From: Prorocentrum cordatum
Lineage: Eukaryota > Sar > Dinophyceae > Prorocentrales > Prorocentraceae
Direction of reading: 5' to 3'
NCBI GenBank assembly: GCA_963575745.1
Contig: CAUYUJ010005714.1
Span: forward strand, 187,501 to 251,500
DNA length: 64,000 nucleotides
The translations under genes and the position numbers were made by a program. Numbering within the stretch: the first letter of the stretch is position 1; each line of letters begins with the position of its first letter. Positions 22,396-32,522 of the stretch are shown here, piece after piece. The notes under the pieces are model-generated. The model saw only the letters and a list, made by a program, of their open reading frames with translations, searched no databases and was not told the DNA's origin.

Positions 22396-23580
22396 TTGTG
22401 CATGCCGTCGTTGTGGGTATTGCCTTCGGTAGACGTCCGCATGGGGCCATGAAACAGGTAAAGGGTGTGCCGAGATTGGGCGAGGCCGCCATGCCAGTGT
22501 TGCCACTGGGGCCTTAGGTAGAGCCCCCTCACGGGGCCACAAAGTGTGTGAGGATTTACTGAAATGGGGCGGGTTCACTATGCGAACGTCGCCACTGGGG
22601 CCTCGGGTGGAGCTCCCTATGGGGCCACAAAACGTGTGAGGGGCGTGCCGAAACGAGCGCTACGCCCACATGCGAGCATGGCCACTGGGGCCTTGGGTGA
22701 AGCTCCCTAGGGGGCGTGCAACGTGTGGGGGTGCACCGACATGGGTGGGGTGGCCACGTGCGAACATGATCACTGGGGCCTTAGTTCGATCTCCCTTTGG
22801 GGCCATGAACGTGTGAGTGGTGTGCCGGCATGGGTGGGGCGGCCACGCGCGAACATGGCCACTAGGGCCCTAGGATGAGCCCCCGATGGGGCCATGAAAC
22901 GTGTGAGGGGTGGGCCGACATGGGTCGGGCGGTCACATCTGAACATGGTCACTGGGGCCTTGAGCTCCCAATGAGGCCATGAAGCGTGTGAGGGTTGGCC
23001 CGACATGGGTCGGGCGGCCACATGCGAACAATGCCACTGGGGCCTTAGGTTGAGCTCCCCATGGGGCCACCGTGCGCGTGAGGGGTGTGCCGAAATGGAT
23101 GGGGCGGCCACATGCGAACGTTGGCACTGGGGCCTTGGGTGGAGTTCCATATGGGGCCATGAAAAGTCTGAGGAGTGTGCCGGCATGGATGGGGCGGCCA
23201 CACGCGAACATGGCCATTGGGGACTTCGGTGGAGCTCCCGCTGGGGCCACGAAGCGTGTGAGGTGTGTGCCAACATGGGCGGGGGAGACGCGTGCGAACA
23301 CCGCCACTGCGGCCTTGGGTGGAGCTCTCCATGGGGCCACGAAGCGTGTGAGTGGTGTGCCGCCCCGGTGAAGCTCCCCATGGGGCCACGAACATGGATG
23401 GGGTAGACGCAGGCGAACACCGCCACTGGGGCCTTAGACGGAGCACCCTACGGGGCCACAAAACGCGTGAAGAGTATGCAGAAGTTGGTTTGGCGGCCAC
23501 ATGCGAACATGGCCACTGGGGCCTGAGGTGGAGCTTCCCGTGGGGCCACGAAGCGCTCGACTGGGTGTGCCGAAGTGTCT
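22396..23580. repeat. 90-bp satellite, block 3
   Basis: About 13 units in the same orientation as blocks 1 and 2, but dominated by a variant with GGGGCGGCCACATGCGAACA and CCACTGGGGCCTTGGGTGG. The unit length varies more (about 85-95 bp). Confidence 0.9.
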
Positions 23581-23737
23581 GACATGCGGGTGGCAGAAGC
23601 GGAGATGGGAGGAGAGAGGAGGGGGATGAGGAGAGGAGGAGGAGGAGATGCAGAGCGCTGTCTCTTCAAAACGAAGACCCAGCACCACAGGATGGTTGGG
23701 AAAAAGAGGAGGGTTAGGAGTGTGAGCCAACCGTAGG

Positions 23738-23796
23738 TTTTCTATATATATATATACACATATGTATATATATATGTATATATATATATATATTTA
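23738..23796. repeat. TATA dinucleotide tract
   Basis: TATATATA/TATGTATA alternation, AT-only apart from a few C or G bases. Confidence 0.9.
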
Positions 23797-23879
23797 TTTC
23801 ACAACCGAGGATTTCAACCACATACGGGAACCCAATATTTTTGCAGCGGAAGTCTGACAGAGACGCCGAGTTTCTGCGG

Positions 23880-24235
23880 GCGCGCATTTCTGCACCATCC
23901 TCATCAGCACAATATTTACCATCGTCGTCAGCGTCAGCATTGCCATCGTCCTCGCCCTCTTTATCATCACCAACATCAGCACCACCTTCATCATCACCAT
24001 CACCGTAGTCGTCATCATGACCGCTGCCATCATCATCGTCATCGTCGACGTCGTCGCCCTTGTCAATTTCTGCGCGTGCATTCCGTCATCATCTTCGCCA
24101 GCACCGTGCTAATCATCATCGTCAGCGCCACCATGTGATTTACCACCAACAACAGCGTCATAACCGAAATCGTCTCCACCATCATCCTCAAGTCAACATC
24201 GTGATCGTCATCGTCGTTGTCGCCACCCACATGAG
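23880..24235. repeat. ATC-rich degenerate trinucleotide tract
   Basis: Degenerate ATC/GTC/ACC triplets, the complement of the GAT class elsewhere in the window. Confidence 0.8.
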
Positions 24236-24530
24236 TTTTGCCAACAAGGTGCGGGTGGGTGGGTGGGGTGTTTACACGAGCATTGGAGGTGGTCACGCGC
24301 GGATGTGGACAAATATATTGCACCCTGGATATCGGCACAACATGATTGCACCACATAGCTTACACAACATCTATTACACTCAATGGACTGCACCGTGGGA
24401 TTGCACCCCACAGACTGCACCGCATAAACTGCACCACTTGCACCCTATAGATTGCAGTTCATTGAGCGCTCATCAAGCGTGCAACAAAGAGCTGTTCGGG
24501 GCCAGCGCTGACAAACACGTGCTCAAAGTT
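24228..24530 (+). repeat. Composite G4-TGCACCAC element, copy at 24 kb
   Basis: It starts with TTTTGCCAACAAGGTGC and a GGGTGGGTGGGTGGGG run, a four-run G-quadruplex motif with single-base loops. Then come about ten degenerate 12-17 bp units of the TGCACCACATAGCT type, ending near TTCGGGGCCAGCGCTGAC. The copy at 42648-42950 has the same order of parts. Confidence 0.7.
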
Positions 24531-25343
24531 TTGGGGCGCGGATCTCAACGCTTCTGTGCGAAAGGTTGCATGGCCTCAGGGGCGCCGCATGCTTTCTGAC
24601 AAAGGCGTCGTGGCCTCGTGAGCGCGGACCAATGGTTGGATTGCGACATGTCGTGCTCCGTGGAGCGCGGGCGCGTTTTTCATTGGGAAGGATCGTGACA
24701 CAGGGCACGCGGACCAATTCTCTCTCTCGAGTTTGCTCGTGGCCTCGGGAGCGCGGAGCCGTCGCACTTTGTAGGTCTCTTTCGGCCCTGGCGTCCCGCG
24801 CGCTGAGGAACTCAGACTCCCAGCGGCTCAGAAACTGAGCAGCTCTGCCTGACGGCGCCGGCGAGATGCGAGCTGCTCGGTTGCTGAAGCCTCGACAGCG
24901 CCGCAGGTCGCTGCCGGGCCGCACTGGGCGTCACCGAGGCCCGGGGGCCTGCTGTGCGGACAGGTCCTCGCTCGAGGGCAGGCGCGCCGCGCGCGCCTGT
25001 CCGCCGCGGCGGCGCCAGCTTCCGGGGCGATGGCTGTCGAGCGTCTTGGGCGCATCATATCGGCGGCCAGCGACACATGCACACGTGCGCGGTCCGCCTC
25101 TCCGCCAGCCGGCGCCTGAGCGCGGCCGCTGGTGCACGCCGGGGTCGCGGAGGGCGTGCGTGTGCAGCTGGGCGCTGGCCGAGACGTCGATCGACGGAGC
25201 TCACAGAGGGGCTGCCGTGGTCCGCGTGCCGGGGAGCCTCACTCTCGCCCCGGCGAGCAGCGCCGACGCCGAGAATTCAGGCCCGCGGGCATCTGTCTCT
25301 GCTCGCTCGTCATCGTTCGCCGCAGCCCGCTGGCCCCCGCGGA
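24531..25343. other. No gene recognised
   Basis: GC-rich sequence directly upstream of the first recognised channel exon. A GTGGCCTCGGGAGCGCGGA-like segment occurs twice (about 24606 and 24737). Exons for the channel pore would be expected in or upstream of this region, but none was recognised. Confidence 0.4.
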
Positions 25344-25412
25344 GATGGGGGGGGGCCCGCGGGCCTGGTCACGGCCGTGATCGTGGAGGCCTTCCTGGAG
25401 CACGCGAAGCAG
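25344..25412 (+). CDS. Channel exon a: end of S6
   Basis: Encodes GLVTAVIVEAFLEHAKQ, the end of the last membrane helix and start of the cytosolic linker. The 5' boundary is uncertain: the nearest AG is at 25342-25343, followed by a poly-G tract that would add a short Gly/Pro stretch. The 3' end is set by continuity with exon b; the intron then begins GACCCG. Confidence 0.75.
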
Positions 25413-28400
25413 GACCCGAGGGGGGGTCCGTGCCGAGAGGGTGCGCTCCTGCCTCGCGCCCGCTCGGGGTCTTTACGATTCTTCCCAGCCCTCCCTTGGT
25501 TGGGTGCTCGTTTTGAATGGAGCAGTGGGGTGCCAACTCCTTCCTCCTCCTCCTCCTCCTCCTCCTCCTCCTTCTCCCCTTCCTCCTCCTCCTCCTCCTC
25601 CTTCTCCTCCTTCTCCTCCTTCTCCTCCTCCTCCTCCTCCTCCTCCTCCTCCTCCTCCTCCTCCTCCTCCTCCTCCTCCTCCCCTCCCCCCGCCGTCCTC
25701 TCGGCTCTCTCCTCTCGCGTCTCTCTTGGGGGCCGCGAAGTATGAAACTGTCGCCAATTTCGAGGGCTGCTGGGGGAGCCCTCACAGTGGGGTCCCACGC
25801 AGATCCAAACGGGACCTCGCCATCCCTGTGGGTTGCGAAGTGTGAGACCGTCGCCACTTTCGAGGGTTGCTGGGGAAGCCCGCAGTGGGGCCCCACGCAG
25901 ACCCCCCCCGAAAAACCTCGCCATCCCTGGGGGACTGCGAAGTGTGGAACTGTCGGCACTTTTGAGGGCTGCTGGGGGAGCCCGCACAATGGGGCCCCAC
26001 GCAGATCCAAACAGGATCTCGCCGTCCCTGGGGGGCTGCGAAGTGTAAAACTGTCGACACTTTTGAGGGCTGCTGGGGGGGGGGGGCAGCACAGAGGGGG
26101 CCCACGCAGATCCAAACGGGATCTCGTCATTCCTTGGGGGTTGCGAAGTGTGAACCTGCCCCCACGTTCGAGGGCTGCTGGGGGGGGGGGGGGCAGCACA
26201 GTGGGGGCCCACGCAGCTCCCAAAACGAGCTCGCCATCCCTGGGGGGGCTGCGAAGTGTGAAACTGTAGCCACTTTCGAGGGCTGCTGGGGGGGGGGGCA
26301 GCACAGTGGGGCACCACGCAGATTCAGGCTGGACCTCGCCATCCTGAGGGGGGGGGGGCTGCGAAGTGTGAAACTGTCGCCAATTTCGAGGGCTGCTGGG
26401 GGGGCCAGCACAGTGGGGTCCCACGCAGACCTCGAGGACCTCCTCGCCATCCCTGGGGGTGGCTGCGAAGTGTGGAACTGGTGCAGCTTTGAGGGCTACT
26501 GAGGTGCGCAACACAGTGGGGTCTCACGCAGATCCGGAGGAGGAGGGGTGGCGGCGGAGGAAAGGGAGGAGGAGGAGGATGAGAAGGAGGCGGAGGAAAA
26601 GGCGGAGGACGACGACGAGGAGGAGTAGCTGACGGAGGAGGAGAACGAGGAGGAGTAGGACGAGAGGAGGGAGGCGAGGGAGACGAGGGAGAATGGCGAT
26701 GAGAGGAGGGGGAGGGTCAGGACGAGGATGAGGATGCGGAAGAGGAGGAGGAGGAGGACGAGGAGGAGGAGGAGGAGGACGAGGAGGAGGGGAAGGAGGA
26801 GGAGGAGGAGGCGGAGGAGGAGGAGAAGGAGGACGGGGGGGGCAGGTGAGGGGGACGGGGAGGGGCGGAAGAGGAGGAGGCGTCAAGAGGAGGAAGAGGA
26901 GGAGGCGAAGAAGTGGAAGGGGAGGGGAGGAGGAGGGGAGAGGAGGAGGGGAGGGGAGGAGGAGGGAGGAGGAGGAGGAGGAGGAGGAGGAGGAGGAGGA
27001 GGAGGAGGAGGAGGAGGAGGAGGAGGAGGAGGAGGAGGAAGGGGAGGAGGAGGAGCAGGAGGAGCAGGAGGAGCAGGAGGAGGAGGAGGAGGAGCAGGAG
27101 GGGAAGGAAAAGGAGGGGGAGAGATGGAAGCACGCGGCACTTCATTGTCTGGTTGCGTTTCCGCCTATGTAACCTTATCTTGCCCATGCTCATTCTTCTC
27201 GCTACACGCCGCGCGCTCCTCGCTTGGGTCCCCAGTTGAAACCGCCTTGGTCAGACGTCCATCTTAGGGGGCCTTCCTGGGGGTCCACCTGACGGATCTA
27301 GCTCGACTCCAGCTCGGCTCGAGTGCGACTCACGGCCTGGGAGGCGGGCTTGGGGCGATGGTAGGGATGGATCACCTTCCCAAGGGTACTTTTGCATCCT
27401 TGTCTCTTCGGTCCGTATGGCCAGCCCCTCTCGAAGAGCCTCGGCATGGGCGTACTAGGGGCTTGCCTCCTTGCCGCGCATCCTTACTGTCATGCTCGAC
27501 TGTAGCGATCAGGCGCGAGGACGCACGCGAGGCGGAGGAGGCGCCAGGTGGCTCCCCGCCGCCACGCCCCCGCGCCGCCGCGAGCCGATCCGTGGCGACG
27601 ACGAGACCCCGACGCCAAGACTGCCCCCGCGCGGCGCCTGATGTCTGAGGCCAGCGAGCGCCACGCGAGACGAGGAGGAGCAAGGAGGTGGAGAAGGATG
27701 CGGGAAGCCGATGTCTGAGGCCAGCAAGCGCTACGCGAGACGAGGAGGAGCAAGGAGGTGGAGAAGGATGAGGGGAGCCGGTGGCCAGGACAACGAGCTG
27801 CGGAAGAAGGAGCGCGACCAGACGGTCCGGAACATGATGCCGCACCTGGAGGAGGTCTTCGAGAGCCTGGACGAGGACGGCAGCGGGATGCTCACCCTCG
27901 AGGAGCGAGCGGCTTGATCGGCGGTCTCGGGTACATGCGCGCACACACACACCTGACACGCGGACGTGTTTCTCTTCCGCAGCTTTGGGTCGGCAGCTGG
28001 TGATGCCCGAGCGGGGTGCGCAACGGACACACGCACGCACAAGCACGCGCACGAGACCGCATGTGTGCAAGTCCGCCGACAAGAAAGGTACGGAGTGCCT
28101 GCGCGAACACGCACGCACGCACACATGCAAGCACTGCATGTATTTACATCCTTGATGGCAGACTGGTTTCGATGGGGCCGGCGGTATCACTTCTCAGCTG
28201 CTCTGCTCTCCTCCTCCTTCTCCTCCCCCTCCTCCACTTCCTCATCCTCCTCATCTCTTCCTCGACGCGCGCCCCCCCCCCCCCCCAACGAGACGTCCCA
28301 AAAGAGACGTCCGCCTCCTGCTCCTCCTCCTCCTCCTCCTCCTCCTCCTCCTCCTCCTCCTCCTCCTCCTCCTCCTCCTCCTCCTCCCCCTCCCCTCTCT

Positions 28401-31371
28401 AGGACCCCTTTCACTCCCCCATCCATCCACTGCCACTCCATGCCCCCTCGGCTCCCTTCACTCTTCCTTCCCCCCCCGCCTGTTCCTCGTCCCCCCCCCC
28501 ATCCCCTGCTCTCCTCCTCCCCTCCGCGGACGACTCGTGGGCACCGTGCCGCGCGCACTGGCGCCTCCCAAGGCGTCGTCGATGCTCGACCCAGGCGTGG
28601 CACGGTGCATTTATCTGCTCGCCCCCCCCCCCCCCCCCCTACGCAGCCGAGGCACTGCAGGCACCGTGCCGCGTTGGAGCGAGGGCCCGCAGGCAGCCCA
28701 GGCCTGGTGCGGTGCGTCGGCGCCGTCCTCGTGTCATCCCTCGCCCCGCCCCCTCCCCGCGCCCCGTCTGTCTCCGCCGGCCTCCGCCGGTCGAGGCTGT
28801 GGTCGCGGCTGGGGGCCAAGCCCAGCCAGCCCAGCACAGATCCGAAGCAGTACGCTCCGTGCAGAGGCGGGGCTCCTTGGAGGAGGGAGAGAGAGAGAGA
28901 GAGAGAGAGAGGAGGAAAAGCGCGTGGGCGCTCTGGCGCTCCTGGCGCCGCGCTCCGGGGCTCCTGTCGCCATAGCGTGCCTCGCGCGCTCTTTTCCGGC
29001 GGATCCTTGCTGGCCTCTCGCGCTCGTTGCCAGGTCAAGGCCTCTGGTTGCCTGTGCGCCTTCGCCACCCTGCGTATGTGCCCTCAGGGGCCCGCCAGGG
29101 CCGGGTGGGGACTTGAGGTTGGCGGTTGGCGGGCGTTCTCATCGGCCCTCGGCGGCTTCCAGCTTCTGGAAGCCTTCCAGCTGCTTCTCCTCGCCGAGGC
29201 CTCTCCGGAGGCGCCCGGATCGTCCCGACCAGCCGACGGGGAATCGAGGTATGGCCCGAAAGCCAGCGGCGCTTCTCTGGTGTGGTTGGGGGAGGGCCGC
29301 GACGTGCGGGCGGCAGAGCAAAGGAGGCAGAAGACATCAGACGAGGCTAGGATTAGGTCGGGCCTGTCCCCCTACAAGGGGATTTTCGACGAAACATGAA
29401 AAATACTCCAAAAATACCCCAAAATGATAAATCAAAAATTCAAAAAATAGTCCCCAGACTGTTTTTGGGCTATTTTTGGATTTTTGTTGGGGGTATTTTT
29501 TATTTTTCGTCGAAAATCCCCCTGTAGGGGGACAGGCCCGACTTAAGGCTAGGATGAGGATAAATCCGTCCCAGGGCGTGCTTGAACGCTCTGCAGAGCG
29601 TTCCGGAACGCTCTGAGAGGGCCGCTGCGCCCGAGGCATCCTCCAGAGCCGCCAGATTCCAGAAATTCCTGCTGCATCCCCACCCGAAAGTATTTTCGTC
29701 TTGGCTTCGTCTTAATAGGGGGAGCTCGTCGGGCGCCACACTGAGCCTCAAGACCGCCGTGGCCGCTGGCCGCGGCGTGCGGGTGCCCGGCAGAAGCTCC
29801 GGCGCTCGGGAGCGTGCACGGGAGCTGCCAGCGGAGCCTTGCGGTGGGAAGCGATTCTAGATAGACGGAGGAGCTCGCTCTGCTTCCGCCTCTTCCTTGA
29901 AGCTCGAAGTTGGCCGCCTCTGATCCCCAAAAGGTGCGGCCGTCGTCGTCTCCCTCTCCCTCTCCCTCTCCTCCTCCTCCGCAACTCTGGAATTTGTCCA
30001 ACTTTGAGACAAATGTCCTCCTCGTCTCCTCCTCCTCGTCCGCCTCCTCCTCCTCCTCCTTTTCCTCTTTCTCTTCCTCGTCGTCCTCCTCCTCCTCCTC
30101 CTCCTCCTCCTCCTCCTCCTCCTCCTCCTCCCTTCTTCTTCGGGGCTTTGCTTCACGTCCTTAGTTGCAGTGCGATCTGATCACAGTGCGGCCCGATGCG
30201 CGACGGGGAGCCTCTGGGGCGGCGCCGCGTGCAAGCAACGACGCAAGCCCGAGGAGCTCATGAACGCGCCGAAGAGGGAGAGGGAGGAGCTGGCCAGCCT
30301 CCTGGACTCGGACCGCCGAGGTTGGGGATCTGTCCACACAGTCGAGGCCGCGGCCCTGCCAGAGCAGGGGTAAGGGAGGATGACGATTGACTAATGACCA
30401 GGGGTCGTGTCCACGATGCGGCGCCCGGGATGACGATTAGAAAAACCGGCCGCGGGCTGGAACACTTCTTTTTTTTTTTTGATCGTTCTCCTCCAGTCAG
30501 AAAGTTGTGCAGAAATAGCAGGAATCTACGTCTTGATCGTCCTCTCCCATTTTTTATGAATCGTCATCCCGCATTACCCTTGCGTCATGTGTTTCGCGAC
30601 CCGTGCCCTCTGCATTCCTGTGGTCGTGTGGCCCTCGACTGTACTTAGCCACCGCCTGGGGGATCGATCGTCGGGGGCCTCGGCAGGCGGTGGGCATGGG
30701 CTCCGTTCGGGCCCTCGGGGGCCCAAACAGATCCATGGCCACCTCCCGCTGGGCTCCTGGACGTCGCTTCCCCTGGGCGGCGGATGTGGATAACGTCCCC
30801 GCCTCGCAGGACAGCCTCATCGAGCTGTGGGAGATGCTCGACACCGACGGCGACGGCCAGGCCGAGAGCCCAGCGGCGATCCGGCCAGCGGCGATTCGGC
30901 GGGCGCACGCTCGCCGAAAGACGGGCGCCATCTCGGATCGCTCGGGCTAGCTCCTGGTGGGATGTCTTTGCTGATGTTGATTAAGATGAAGATGAATATG
31001 ACGATGACGATGAGGATGATGATGCTGATGATCATGATGCTGCTGATGATGATGCTGATTATGATGATGCTGATGATGATGATGATGCTGATTATCATGA
31101 TGATGAGGAGGAGGACGCAGAGGAAAAGTATCATGCTCATGAGGCGATGAGGAGGATGCGGATTATGAGGACTACGATGATGATGATGACGACGATGATG
31201 ATGACGAGGAGGATGAGGAGGATGAGGATGAGGAAGAGGATGTGAGGATGGTGAGGATGCTGATGATGCTGATTGCGACGACGACGACAACGACGATGAC
31301 GATGACGATGATGATGATGATGACGATGATGATGGTGGTGGTGGTGATGATGATGATGATGCGGATGATGC

Positions 31372-31424
<53 letters not shown>

Positions 31425-31431
31425 CTGATGC

Positions 31432-31468
<37 letters not shown>

Positions 31469-31576
31469 AGTGGTGAGGGTGATGATGATGATGCTGATGC
31501 TGATGCTGCTGATGATGATGATGATCATGATCATGATCATGCTCATGCTCATGATGTTAGTGATATTGATGACGAT

Positions 31577-31609
<33 letters not shown>

Positions 31610-31610
31610 A

Positions 31611-31706
<96 letters not shown>

Positions 31707-32300
31707 GTACTAGTGATGGTGATGGTGATGGTGATGGTGATGGTGATGGTGATGGTGATGGCGATGGGAAGGATCGGAGAACAACAAACGACCCATACAT
31801 GCACTCGGAGCTGCGCGTGGATTTCTTGCGTCGGCGCCTGGGCCACCCTGGCGGCGCCCCCGGCGCCGCCCCTGGCACGCTCCGCGCACCAGGGAGGGGG
31901 GTCCAGCGCAGATCCAAGAAATCCGCGTGGACCTCAGGGAAGTTATCTGTATGCCGTCTTTGTTGGTGCTCTACGCAGATGGGAAGGAGGAGCATGCGGA
32001 GCTCTCTGGCACTCCTCTCTGCCAGCCAGCTGCTGGCCCCGTCATCCCTCCTCCTCCTCCTCCTCCTCCTCCTCCTCCTCCTCCTCCTCCTCCTTCCTCC
32101 TCCTCCTCCTCCTCCTCCTCCTCCTCCTCCTCCTCCTCCTCCTCCTCCTCCTCCTCCTCTCCTCCTCCTCCTCCTCCTCCGAGGTCAACGTCCAAGAGTT
32201 CTGCGACGGCATCCTGTCGCTGACGCTCTCCAACCAGCCCGTTGGTCTCCTGCGCGTGCTCCGGCAGATCGCTTACATGCGCGAGGACACGCGCGCGACG
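25344..32300 (+). CDS. Voltage-gated cation channel with EF-hands, 3' part
   Basis: Five exons join in phase 0 into one continuous C-terminal channel segment. It starts with the end of the pore-lining S6 helix (VTAVIVEAFLEHAKQ), then a basic linker. EF-hand 1 has the loop DEDGSGMLTLEE, with D, D, S, T and E at positions 1, 3, 5, 9 and 12. A connecting helix follows, then EF-hand 2 with loop DTDGDGQVNVQE, and the segment FCDGILSLTLSNQPVGLL. This S6-EF-EF order is typical of the many ion_trans-family Na/Ca-type channels of dinoflagellates (family knowledge). The protein would sit in a membrane and sense Ca2+ on the cytosolic side (inference). Exons for S1-S5 and the pore are not recognisable here, so selectivity is unknown. 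Introns start GA, GA, GA and GC and end AG. The end after 32300 is uncertain. Confidence 0.85.
25535..25684. repeat. CTC/CTT microsatellite (channel intron 1)
   Basis: CTC repeats with CTT interruptions, 123 bp into intron 1. Confidence 0.95.
25735..26530. repeat. 100-110 bp tandem array with poly-G growth (intron 1)
   Basis: Eight units; GCGAAG begins at 25735, 25835, 25937, 26038, 26143, 26251, 26361 and 26465, spacings 100-110. Each contains CTTTCGAGGGCTGCTGGGGG, GCAGCACAGTGGGG, CCCACGCAGATCCAAACGGG and CTCGCCATCCCTGGGGG. The length increase in middle units comes mainly from longer G runs after GCTGCTGG. Confidence 0.95.
26530..27130. repeat. 600-bp GAG/GGA tract (intron 1)
   Basis: GAG triplets with GAC, GGG and GCA interruptions, one long pure run at about 26965-27040, then GGAGCA repeats. 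Confidence 0.95.
27641..27780. repeat. 70-bp direct duplication (intron 1)
   Basis: ATGTCTGAGGCCAGCGAGCG at 27641 recurs at 27711, and the 70-bp copies differ at only a few positions. The duplication stops just before the acceptor of exon b. Confidence 0.9.
27789..27902 (+). CDS. Channel exon b: linker and EF-hand 1
   Basis: 38 codons after CCAG. Basic linker (DNELRKKERDQTVRNMMPHL), then EVFES and the complete first EF-hand loop. The frame meets a stop 13 bp after the exon, so read-through into the intron is not possible. A 70-bp direct duplication (27641-27780) ends 8 bp before the exon. Confidence 0.85.
28312..28390. repeat. CTC microsatellite (intron 2)
   Basis: CTC run of about 24 triplets. 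Intron 2 also has poly-C at about 28621-28639 and a GA run at about 28888-28910. Confidence 0.95.
29353..29546. mobile_element. MITE family M, copy 1 (194 bp, intron 2)
   Basis: Terminal inverted repeats of 42 bp with two mismatches: left starts TTAGGTCGGGCCTGTCC, right ends GGACAGGCCCGACTTAA. They are flanked by a perfect 8-bp target duplication GGCTAGGA (29345-29352 and 29547-29554). The interior is AT-rich and non-coding. A second copy, with a different 8-bp duplication, is at 63811-63970. An 8-bp duplication fits hAT-, P- or Merlin-type cut-and-paste transposases (family knowledge); which one drove it is unknown. It carries no transposase. Confidence 0.9.
29558..29725. repeat. Dispersed repeat P, copy 2 (intron 2)
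   Basis: Matches 15583-15735 in order and orientation (ATCCGTCCCAGGGCGTGC, GGCCGCTGCGCCCGAGGC, ATCCTCCAGAGCCGC). MITE copy 1 is inserted immediately upstream. Confidence 0.7.
30022..30132. repeat. CTC microsatellite (intron 2)
   Basis: Imperfect, then pure CTC run about 120 bp before exon c. Confidence 0.9.
30254..30310 (+). CDS. Channel exon c: linker helix between EF-hands
   Basis: 19 codons, ELMNAPKREREELASLLDS. The end of exon b and the start of exon c share CGAGGAGC, so the junction is ambiguous over eight bases; choosing AG at the acceptor gives a GA donor. Exon c then joins exon d through a shared GGAC. Confidence 0.75.
30810..30860 (+). CDS. Channel exon d: first half of EF-hand 2
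   Basis: 17 codons after CTCGCAG: DSLIELWEMLDTDGDGQ. It ends inside the EF-hand loop; the intron that follows begins GCCGAG, a GC donor, with AGG present at both junctions. Confidence 0.85.
30962..31765. repeat. 0.8-kb GAT tract (intron 4)
   Basis: GAT triplets with GCT, GAG and GAC variants. Long pure runs at about 31369-31425 and 31605-31705, then GGTGAT hexamers at about 31712-31765. Confidence 0.95.
31798..31955. mobile_element. Foldback element, family F, copy 3 (intron 4)
   Basis: Arms CACTCGGAGCTGCGCGTGGA and AAATCCGCGTGGACCTCAGG with the shared core (GGCGGCGCCCCCGGCGCCGC, CTCCGCGCACCAGGGAGGGG, GTCCAGCGCAGATCCAAGAA). It follows the GAT tract directly. Confidence 0.65.
32043..32182. 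repeat. CTC microsatellite forming the 3' end of intron 4
   Basis: A run of about 45 CTC triplets ends at the acceptor of exon e (CTCCTCCGAG), supplying an unusually long polypyrimidine tract. Confidence 0.95.
32184..32300 (+). CDS. Channel exon e: end of EF-hand 2 and following helix
   Basis: 39 codons after CCGAG, at the end of a CTC tract: VNVQEFCDGILSLTLSNQPV and a following basic helix to REDTRAT. The GT at 32301 (GTCAGG) is a possible donor. Downstream exons were not recognised. Confidence 0.8.
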
Positions 32301-32404
32301 GTCAGGAACTCTGGCCAAGCGCGTCGCGCGCCCCTGGTTCTGGCCCTGAACGCTTCGGCGCGAGATGCTGCCCACGTTCAGGTCCCCAGGCGCCCAGCTC
32401 CCGA

Positions 32405-32522
32405 GCCTTTCCGAGCCTCCCGCCCTTCGGAGCGCAGCCACACGCTATCAGCTCGCAGGGCACATCGTGTCGCCGGGGCCGCCGCCGCCGCGACATGCTA
32501 AGCGAAAGTTCCCGACCGTAGT
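32405..32522. repeat. Dispersed repeat Q, copy 2
   Basis: Same series as 16065-16195 (CCTCCCGCCCTTCGGAGCG, CACGCTATCAGCTCGCAGGG, CACATCGTGTCGCCGGGGCC, CGCCGCGACATGCTA, TTCCCGACCGT), same orientation. Confidence 0.7.

Noticed and set aside
29139-29190. Functional hairpin near CAGCTTCTGGAAGCCTTCCAG
   Set aside because: Short overlapping alternatives in intron sequence, with no copy elsewhere to support it.
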